Shown piece after piece: positions 1 through 5,760 of a stretch of 6,590 bases of DNA. How positions within the stretch are numbered: position 1 is the stretch's first letter; each line of letters begins with the position of its first letter. This DNA is from CAYMOV01 sp964392085. Lineage in GTDB: Bacteria > Oederibacteriota > Muellerivitia > Muellerivitales > Muellerivitaceae. The position numbers and the translations under genes are program-made. Below the pieces are notes generated by a model. That model saw nothing but the letters and a program-made list of their open reading frames with translations. It did no database searches and was not told where the DNA came from. Where the stretch lies: NCBI GenBank assembly GCA_964392085.1, contig CAYMOV010000135.1, forward strand, positions 1 through 6,590, read 5' to 3'.

Positions 1-1272
1 GCCTACGGCGCCTCGCTCCCCAAGGGCTCGATGATCCTCACGAGCCGCGACATCCACAAGACCAGCCGCATGATCAACCGCGCCCTCATCTCGGGCATCC
101 TGTCCTCGGGCGTGAATGTCCACGACCTGCAGGAGGTGCCCATCTCGGTGGCCCGCTACGCCGTGCCGAAGCTGACCGACGCGGGGGGGCTCCACACCCG
201 CAAGAGCCCCTTCGACCCGCAGAACATCGACATCAAGTTCCTCGACGGGCGGGGCCTGGCCCTGTCCTCCGGCAAGGAAAAGGGCATCGAGAACCTGTTC
301 TACCGGGAGGATTTCCGCCGGGCCGCCATGGAGGAGACCGGGGAACTGACTTTCCCGCACCGGGTGCTGGAGTTCTACCACCAGGGTTTCCTCGAGGCCC
401 TCGACCTCAAGGCCATCGTGGCCCGCAAACCCAAGGTCGTGCTGGACTACGCCTTCAGCGCCGCGGCCCCGATTTTTCCCTCCCTGTTGGGCCACCTGGG
501 CTGCGACATCATCGCCCTCAACGCCTACACCGACGAGAAGAAGATCACCAAGACCCCCGAGGAGTTCCAACAGAGCCTGAAACAGCTGTCGGACATCGTG
601 CCGACCCTCAAGGCCGACTTCGGCGTGTTGTTCGACTCGGGCGCCGAGAAGGTCTTCCTCGTCGACGAGAAGGGACACGTCTTGTCGGGCGCCGAGGCCC
701 TGGCCTTGTTCACGCTCTTCTCGGTGCGGCGGTCCAAGGGTGGCCAGGTGGTGGTGCCGGTGCACGCCTCGGGCACACTGGACAAACTGGTGAAGGACCA
801 CGGCGGCACGGTGGTGCGGTGCCGCACCACGACCTTCTCGTTGATGGAAGAGGCCGCCAAGGAAGGCGTGACCTTCGCCGGGGAACCGGACGGCGGCTTT
901 ATCTTCCCGGCCTTCGCGCCCTTCACGGACGCCATGATGTCCACGTCCAAGTTCATGGAATTCCTGGCGATTGAGGGAAAGCCCATCAGCCATTTCCTGG
1001 GGCTGGTGCCCAAGGCCTCCCAATACATGCAGTCGGTGCCCTGTTCCTGGGAAATGAAGGGCACCATCATGCGGCACCTGATCGAGGACACCGAGAAGGA
1101 CAACCGGGAGCTGATCGACGGCATCAAACTGCACCGCAACGGCTCGTCGATCATGATCCTGCCCGACGTGGACCGCGCGGCTTTCCACGTGTCCGCCGAG
1201 GCGCCTACCGAGGCCAAGGCCAAGGACCTGGTGACGTCCTTCGTGGACAAGATCAAGGGATGGCAAAGATAA
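1..1272 (+). CDS. Phosphomannomutase-like domain protein, 5' partial; probably C-terminal part of a mannose-1-phosphate guanylyltransferase fusion
   Basis: The frame is open to the left edge (codons from base 1 read AYGASLPKGS) and runs to TAA at 1270-1272. The Met codon at 31 lies inside a conserved stretch, so it is not the start. The sequence follows the alpha-D-phosphohexomutase fold as found fused behind a nucleotidyltransferase and left-handed helix domain in cyanobacterial-type GDP-mannose pyrophosphorylase proteins: a SRDxHKTSRM segment, then VPISVARYAV, then DAGGLHTRKSP. Numbering from the Met at 31, the usual phosphoserine loop (TASHNP) is replaced around residues 53-63. The usual DGDxDR metal loop is replaced by FDSGAEK at 201-207. 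The sugar loop reads GEPDGG at 284-289. A C-terminal DRAAFHVSAEA segment matches the phosphate-binding domain region. Mutase activity is therefore doubtful, and the domain may be structural or regulatory. The nucleotidyltransferase half is not in the window, so the fusion is inferred from family resemblance. A terminator follows 80 bp downstream, ending the transcript. Confidence 0.8.
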   Translation, partial: AYGASLPKGSMILTSRDIHKTSRMINRALISGILSSGVNVHDLQEVPISVARYAVPKLTDAGGLHTRKSPFDPQNIDIKFLDGRGLALSSGKEKGIENLFYREDFRRAAMEETGELTFPHRVLEFYHQGFLEALDLKAIVARKPKVVLDYAFSAAAPIFPSLLGHLGCDIIALNAYTDEKKITKTPEEFQQSLKQLSDIVPTLKADFGVLFDSGAEKVFLVDEKGHVLSGAEALALFTLFSVRRSKGGQVVVPVHASGTLDKLVKDHGGTVVRCRTTTFSLMEEAAKEGVTFAGEPDGGFIFPAFAPFTDAMMSTSKFMEFLAIEGKPISHFLGLVPKASQYMQSVPCSWEMKGTIMRHLIEDTEKDNRELIDGIKLHRNGSSIMILPDVDRAAFHVSAEAPTEAKAKDLVTSFVDKIKGWQR

Positions 1273-1276
1273 CGAA

Positions 1277-1308
1277 AGCCGTTGGCCGCTAGCCGTTGGC
1301 CGTTAGCC
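1277..1308. repeat. Short tandem repeat of a degenerate heptamer
   Basis: Just after the stop codon, two 14-bp units stand head to tail: AGCCGTTGGCCGCT at 1277-1290 and AGCCGTTGGCCGTT at 1291-1304, followed by AGCC. They can also be read as four heptamers of the form RGCCGYT. The repeat is non-coding on the plus strand and lies between the stop codon of the first gene and its terminator. It could be a replication-slippage product or one copy of a dispersed repeat family. The window alone cannot distinguish these. Confidence 0.75.
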
Positions 1309-1352
1309 AAGCGAAGAACGGAAACAACCAGCTCAACAGCCCCTTCTTAAGC

Positions 1353-1380
1353 CTCGGACCCAACGGTTCGGGTTTTTTTT
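1353..1380 (+). terminator. Rho-independent terminator of the phosphomannomutase-like gene
   Basis: An 8-bp stem pairs CTCGGACC (1353-1360) with GGTTCGGG (1365-1372) across a CAAC loop. It includes two G-U pairs and is followed immediately by eight T residues (1373-1380). The site is 80 bp after the stop codon and just upstream of the next promoter, so it should insulate the two transcription units. Confidence 0.88.
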
Positions 1381-1394
1381 ATGGATTCTGGCGG

Positions 1395-1422
1395 TTGATA
1401 TATTAGAGATTAATCATATAGT
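1395..1422 (+). promoter_or_regulatory. Sigma-70-like promoter for the CoA-disulfide reductase gene
   Basis: TTGATA (1395-1400, one mismatch to the -35 consensus) and TATAGT (1417-1422, one mismatch to the -10 consensus) are separated by 16 bp. They lie in an AT-rich patch that contrasts with the GC-rich surroundings. The expected transcription start is near 1429, giving a leader of about 45 bases. The spacer holds a perfect 8-bp palindrome, GATTAATC (1408-1415), which could be a repressor site but is too short to rely on. The position directly behind a terminator supports promoter function. Confidence 0.65.
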
Positions 1423-1457
1423 AATGGAGCCGGGCGCCCAGCCCTGTCCCCGGCCAC

Positions 1458-1470
1458 CCTCCCGGGAGGA
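1458..1470 (+). promoter_or_regulatory. Ribosome binding site within a palindrome
   Basis: GGGAGGA (1464-1470) is a strong Shine-Dalgarno sequence, but only 3 bases separate it from the ATG at 1474, which is tight. The core is the right half of a perfect 12-base palindrome, CCTCCCGGGAGG (1458-1469), so the site could be partly masked by a short hairpin (4-bp stem, CCGG loop). The location decides the start codon, since no other ATG or GTG nearby has such a site. Confidence 0.6.
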
Positions 1471-1473
1471 CCC

Positions 1474-3126
1474 ATGGAAACCAAGAAGCGCGTCTTGATC
1501 GTCGGCGGCGTGGCGGCGGGAGCCTCCGCGGCGGCACGGCTCAGGCGCATGGACGAAACCTGCGAGATCGTCCTGTTCGACAAGGGCAAGTACGTCTCCT
1601 TCGCCAACTGCGGCCTTCCTTATTACGTGGGGGACGTGATCCTCGACGAAAAGAAGCTCCTCCTGGCCACGCCCCAACTCTTCCAGGAACGGTTCAACAT
1701 CCAGGTCAAGGTCGAGCATGAGGTCACGAAGATCGACCGCGCCGCCAAGACGATTGAGGTCAAAAGCGCCCAAGGCGTGACCCGCGAGCCTTACGACGTC
1801 CTGGTGCTGGCGCCGGGAGCCGCCCCCCTAAGGCCGCCCTTGCCGGGCCTGGACTTGCCCGGCATCTTCGTGGTGCGCAACATCCCCGATACCCGGTTGA
1901 TCCGCGGCTGGATCGAGTCCAAGCAGGCGAAACGCGCCGTGGTGGTGGGGGCCGGCTTCATCGGCCTGGAGATGGCCGAGAACCTCAAGCTCCGGGGTTT
2001 GGAGGTCACAATCCTGGAGGCGGGCCTCCAAGCCTTGCCCCCCCTGGATCCCGAGATGGCCGTGTTCGTCCACCAGCACCTGAAGAAGCACGGCGTGGAC
2101 CTCCAACTGGGGGACCCGGTGGCGTCCTTCGTACCCACCGCCTCGGGCTTGAGCGTCCGCACGAAGGCCGGACAGGCCTATGGGGCCGACCTGGTGATCT
2201 TCTCCATCGGGGTGAAGCCCGAGACCGCCCTCGCCAAGGCCGCGGGAATCGAGTTGGGATCCCTCGGCGGCATCAAGGTGGACGACCAGATGCGCACCAG
2301 TGACCCGTCGATCTTCGCCGTGGGGGACGTCGTGGAGGTGAAGGACTTCGTGACCGGCTTAGGGACCCTCATCCCCCTCGCGGGCCCGGCGAACCGGCAG
2401 GGCCGCCTAGTGGCGGACGCGATCGCGGGAAAGCCCCGGTCGTTCCGGGGCGTGCAAGCCACGGCGGTCTGTGGCTTTTTCGGCCTGACCGCCGCCCTCA
2501 CCGGGGCCACGGAAAAAACCCTGAAGCGCGCCGGGATCACCGACTACGGGCGGGTCTACCTTCACCCGGGCAACCACGCGGCCTATTACCCGGGCGCCAA
2601 GCCCATCCATATGAAGCTCCTCTTCGACCGGAAGGACGGTCGGGTCCTGGGGGCCCAGGCGGTCGGCGAGGAGGGGGTCGAGAAGCGAATCGACGTGTTG
2701 GCCATGGCCATCCAGATGAAGGCCCAGGTGAGGGACCTGGAGGAGGCGGAACTTTGCTACGCGCCGCAATTCGGCGCGGCCAAGGACCCGATCAACGTGG
2801 CGGGCATGATCGCCTCCAACCTCCAGCGGGGGGACGTGGTCGCCGCCCCCTGGGAAGGCTTGGCGGACCCGGGGACCCGGACAATCCTCGACGTGCGGGA
2901 TCCCCAGGAGTTCAAGGCGGGGCACCTGGACGGCGCGGTGAACATACCCCTGAACGACCTGAGGGCCCGGATGGGCGAGTTGGACAAGTCGATGGAGGTT
3001 TGGGTCAATTGCGGGGTGGGGCAAAGGTCCTACTACGCGGTCCGGACGCTGCGGCAGAACGGCTTCAACGCCCAGAACCTTCCGGGGGGTTACCAGACTT
3101 ACCGCATGTTCCACCCGGTGGATTGA
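1474..3126 (+). CDS. CoA-disulfide / CoA-persulfide reductase with C-terminal rhodanese domain
   Basis: This is a 550-residue FAD- and NAD(P)H-dependent pyridine nucleotide-disulfide oxidoreductase with a fused rhodanese domain. The FAD-binding loop GGVAAGASAA is at 11-20. The single redox cysteine, Cys46, lies in SFANCGLPYYVG, the CoA-disulfide reductase pattern rather than the CxxxxC of glutathione reductases. The nucleotide-binding GAGFIG is at 159-164 and the second FAD motif FAVGD at 281-285. The dimerization domain carries Tyr371/Tyr372 and Tyr429 (YAPQFGAAKDP), matching the tyrosines near the active site of this family. The rhodanese domain runs from about 465 to the end (LDVRDPQEF at 472-480), with the active-site loop CGVGQRS starting at Cys513. 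Length and architecture match the CoADR-RHD / NADH-dependent persulfide reductase class, which reduces CoA disulfide, CoA persulfide or polysulfide in the cytoplasm. The preferred substrate and cofactor cannot be read from sequence. It has its own promoter and no co-oriented partner in the window. Confidence 0.92.
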   Translation: METKKRVLIVGGVAAGASAAARLRRMDETCEIVLFDKGKYVSFANCGLPYYVGDVILDEKKLLLATPQLFQERFNIQVKVEHEVTKIDRAAKTIEVKSAQGVTREPYDVLVLAPGAAPLRPPLPGLDLPGIFVVRNIPDTRLIRGWIESKQAKRAVVVGAGFIGLEMAENLKLRGLEVTILEAGLQALPPLDPEMAVFVHQHLKKHGVDLQLGDPVASFVPTASGLSVRTKAGQAYGADLVIFSIGVKPETALAKAAGIELGSLGGIKVDDQMRTSDPSIFAVGDVVEVKDFVTGLGTLIPLAGPANRQGRLVADAIAGKPRSFRGVQATAVCGFFGLTAALTGATEKTLKRAGITDYGRVYLHPGNHAAYYPGAKPIHMKLLFDRKDGRVLGAQAVGEEGVEKRIDVLAMAIQMKAQVRDLEEAELCYAPQFGAAKDPINVAGMIASNLQRGDVVAAPWEGLADPGTRTILDVRDPQEFKAGHLDGAVNIPLNDLRARMGELDKSMEVWVNCGVGQRSYYAVRTLRQNGFNAQNLPGGYQTYRMFHPVD

Positions 3127-3127
3127 G

Positions 3128-3153
3128 TCCCTCGGTTAGAACGAGCCGAGGGG
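3128..3153. terminator. Hairpin between convergent genes, overlapping a stop codon
   Basis: CCCTCGG (3129-3135) pairs perfectly with CCGAGGG (3146-3152). Extra T-G/T-A pairs extend it to 3128/3153 outside and 3136-3137/3144-3145 inside, leaving a loop of about 6 bases. It begins 1 base after the stop of the reductase gene and contains the TAA (3136-3138 on the minus strand) and last codons of the opposing membrane protein gene. Neither side has an immediate T-run; the nearest on the plus strand is TTTTT at 3163-3167. It may therefore be a weak bidirectional terminator or an RNA 3'-end stabiliser. Confidence 0.5.
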
Positions 3154-5757
3154 CCGATCCAATTTTTCCCCAGGGAACCGGATAGATATGGGGGAGAGTT
3201 GAAGGCCCATCTGCAAAAAGCTCAAGATCTCGATCGGGTGACGGCCCGCCGTTAAACGGATTTCTCGGACTTGGGAGATCATGTCAGGATAGGTCGGCCG
3301 CAAGTTGAAGAGCCGATGCCCGTCAATATCCACGACTGCGAAATTTCCCGTTCGATGAACCTCAAAACGGTAAATCCCAGTCAGGGGAATCGTAATGGAA
3401 CCCTCTGCGCGGGTAGCCAACATGGGTTGCGGGGCCGGAAGGGGGCCGAGGGGATCCCTGATCCAGCCCTCGCTTTGGATAAACCCGTATCCGAGACCAT
3501 CGCGGTGGGCGTATTGGAGGATCCGCCACGAATTCGTAGGGACTTCCCGTGACCAGAGGAGTGGTTTGGGACCGTGCGGGGGAACGGACTTTATCACCGA
3601 TCCCGGAACCGTACAACGGATGAGATAGGGGGGGGACTTCTGGGGATCTTGATTGGGAAAGAAGGTTTCGTCGAACTTTGCCCCTGGGAACTCCTGTTGC
3701 AACCGTTGGGACACTGGTCGGTTTTTCCCGTTGAATATAACCGCGGTATCAGGCGGGGTTGTCCCATCAAGGAAAGGGACCTCCACACCCCGGTCATCAA
3801 TGGAAAAAAACTCCCGACTGTCCGTCATGGCCGACAAGGTATAGGTCGAACACCATTCGTCGTCGTTCCAAATATAGGCCCGCTGATGGGGAGCCAACTT
3901 CCGCGTTTCCATGTAAATCAGGTAGGCGCCCGAGGGGTTCTCGCGTATGACGTGGTATGTCCGGTAGTCCAGGATCTGGATCGCCCATCCGAAGTAGGCG
4001 ATCAACAACAGATAGGCCGTCAAACGGAGGGCTCCGCCTGATTTCAAGTTGCGAATGAAATGATCCGTCGCAAGGGCGCCCAGAAGGAATAGGGGAGCCA
4101 GAATTCCCAAGAGGCGGCCGGAATGCGAAAGGAGGGACATGAGGTGAGGGATGAGGCCCACACCAAGTGTCGCCAAAAGCAGGAATTTTACCCGGTTGGG
4201 CTTGAAAAAAGCGTAGGCGAGGCCCGCGAAAACCCATGGGATCGAGGTCAACGAAAAAAAGGCCTCGCCGGGCATGGCCATGTCCCCGCGATCCGAAAAT
4301 TCCACGAACAATTCCCTAAAAACCCGGAATAAACGATCAGCCAAGTAAGACGCTGTCAGTCCGCCCTCGGGATGCATGGGCTGTTTCAAGTTCGATGGAG
4401 AGTAACCCGAGATGTAGGCGCCATAAAGAGGATGGGTGACCATGGGGGCCATGACGACCATGGCGGTCAAGAGGGCCAAGGCAGGGGCGTCCCAGAGCTG
4501 GAATTCATTCATTCGGGCGTTACGCCGCAAACGAAAAAATAAACCGACCATGAGCAGCAACAGGCCCCACGAAACGATGGGACTGGACAAGCCCGAATCG
4601 ACGAGCGCCTTCGGGAGAAAGCCATTGAACTTGAAGAAGAACCAGCTCCATACCACGGCGGTTCCGAAGAAGAACGATAAGATGCCGGGCCGCCAAGAAG
4701 ACCTAGTTCGATTGAGGGTGGCCAGGATCATCACGATGGGTATCCACCAAAGGAAAGGCCGCACGGTGTTATAGCCATAGGCTCCAAAGCCGACCGCGAC
4801 ACCCCATTGGAGCGCGTGGCGGATGTCCGGTTTCTTCCAAAACCTGACGGCGAACAAGAGCATGACACCGACGCAAAGGGTGGTGGTGATCGGGGGTTCG
4901 CCCGTCAGGCAAATTTGCGTCATAGGCTTCGAAATCGCCATGGCCGCCGCCAATAGCAATCCAACTCGGCGCCCCCCCACTTCACGACCCAGGAGGTAAT
5001 GGACCCAGACGGAAAGAAGATCCATCAGGGCCCACAGGATCTTGAGAAGGACCAACGAAGAGACCTTGGGGAAAAACCAGTATCCCAGCGCCACCAGGTA
5101 AAGGTAAAAAGTCTGTCGGGAACCGAACGGCATGATGAGGTGGCGTTCGGAGGGGAAGTCGACCGCGGTGCGGGCCTCCATGAAGGATAAGGCGTAATCG
5201 AACCAATACCTGAAATCCGGATCGCGCCACGTTTTCAAGCGAAGGTAAGCCGCGAGGATCAGGATCGCCAAAAGCCAAAACCGGGATACCCGGGACCCCA
5301 ACCTGTCCCAAGGTCCCTCTTTTGTTCCCATCCAGGCTTGGGCCCCCAAGAAAAGGATGAAACCGGCGGCGGCGGTTGGCAGGGCTTGGGAGGGGACGTA
5401 GGCGGGGTGAAACGGGTTAAATTGAATTACTCCATGGATGCTTGTGAATCCCCATAGAACTGAGATAAAACCAGAAATCCATAGGAAGGCACCCCAGCGG
5501 GGGCAAGAGCCGGGGGCGAGGGCGTCGGCTTTCCAAGCCGTGAGGGCCGCCGCGGCCATTAGGCCCCAGCCCGTGACCGAGTGGAAACGATAGAAGGCCG
5601 CCGTGCCGAGCGCAACTAGGATCGGGAAGGCCAGGGTCCAAGCCAAGGGGACCTCCGCCTTTTCCGTGACAATCGGAACCGCCTGGATCGGAGCGGCCTT
5701 AACGCGGGACGCGGGACGACGGGCTGTTTTATTTCGGGGCCTGGCTTTCGGCGCCAT
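3136..5757 (-). CDS. Large multi-pass membrane glycosyltransferase-like (GT-C/GT39) protein with PA14-like C-terminal domain
   Basis: This is an 873-residue protein with a Lys/Arg-rich N-terminal tail (1-25), then some 15-18 hydrophobic segments between about 38 and 593. The segment at 180-260 looks like the first large loop of the dolichyl-phosphate-mannosyltransferase/ArnT type: acidic residues in DPDFRYWFDYALSFMEAR (179-196), a proline-containing loop before FYLYLVALGYWFFP (217-230), then paired helices ending in LGREVGGRRVG. Such enzymes move a sugar from a lipid-phosphate carrier to a substrate on the outer face of the membrane. After the last helix comes a soluble tail of about 280 residues. 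Its final part (about 755-863) reads as a PA14-like beta-sandwich: GSITIPLTGIYRFEV (786-800), VVDIDGHRLFNL (808-819), LTAGRHPIEI (835-844). The start at 5757 is supported by the sequence AGGAGAAGG (5772-5764), which gives a 6-10 base spacing. Donor, acceptor and catalytic residues are unproven. The G+C of sampled lines is lower than in the flanking genes. Confidence 0.72.
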   Translation of the reverse strand: MAPKARPRNKTARRPASRVKAAPIQAVPIVTEKAEVPLAWTLAFPILVALGTAAFYRFHSVTGWGLMAAAALTAWKADALAPGSCPRWGAFLWISGFISVLWGFTSIHGVIQFNPFHPAYVPSQALPTAAAGFILFLGAQAWMGTKEGPWDRLGSRVSRFWLLAILILAAYLRLKTWRDPDFRYWFDYALSFMEARTAVDFPSERHLIMPFGSRQTFYLYLVALGYWFFPKVSSLVLLKILWALMDLLSVWVHYLLGREVGGRRVGLLLAAAMAISKPMTQICLTGEPPITTTLCVGVMLLFAVRFWKKPDIRHALQWGVAVGFGAYGYNTVRPFLWWIPIVMILATLNRTRSSWRPGILSFFFGTAVVWSWFFFKFNGFLPKALVDSGLSSPIVSWGLLLLMVGLFFRLRRNARMNEFQLWDAPALALLTAMVVMAPMVTHPLYGAYISGYSPSNLKQPMHPEGGLTASYLADRLFRVFRELFVEFSDRGDMAMPGEAFFSLTSIPWVFAGLAYAFFKPNRVKFLLLATLGVGLIPHLMSLLSHSGRLLGILAPLFLLGALATDHFIRNLKSGGALRLTAYLLLIAYFGWAIQILDYRTYHVIRENPSGAYLIYMETRKLAPHQRAYIWNDDEWCSTYTLSAMTDSREFFSIDDRGVEVPFLDGTTPPDTAVIFNGKNRPVSQRLQQEFPGAKFDETFFPNQDPQKSPPYLIRCTVPGSVIKSVPPHGPKPLLWSREVPTNSWRILQYAHRDGLGYGFIQSEGWIRDPLGPLPAPQPMLATRAEGSITIPLTGIYRFEVHRTGNFAVVDIDGHRLFNLRPTYPDMISQVREIRLTAGRHPIEILSFLQMGLQLSPISIRFPGEKLDRPLGSF

Positions 5758-5760
5758 CGA

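Noticed and set aside
31..1272. ATG at 31 as the true start of the first gene
   Set aside because: The frame is open upstream to base 1 and the ten codons before it (AYGASLPKGS) fit the conserved family sequence. There is also no ribosome binding site.
525..1310. Long minus-strand open frame (261 codons)
   Set aside because: It is antisense to the phosphomannomutase-like gene, has no family motif or ribosome binding site, and is a GC-driven shadow.
1432..1439. GGGCGCCC palindrome in the leader of the reductase gene
   Set aside because: Eight-base GC palindromes are expected by chance in DNA this GC-rich, and there is no second copy to suggest an operator.
2407..3114. Long minus-strand open frame (235 codons)
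   Set aside because: It is antisense to the reductase/rhodanese gene. Its composition (rich in Pro, Gly, Arg, Val, His) is what a shadow frame gives, and it carries no recognisable domain.
2754..3185. Plus-strand open frame of 143 codons across the end of the reductase gene
   Set aside because: It overlaps the rhodanese domain in another frame, and its translation is Gly/Arg/Pro-rich low-complexity sequence. The conserved rhodanese motifs belong to the main frame.
3574..4041. Plus-strand open frame of 155 codons opposite the membrane protein gene
   Set aside because: It is antisense to an intact, well-supported gene, with no start signal or domain.
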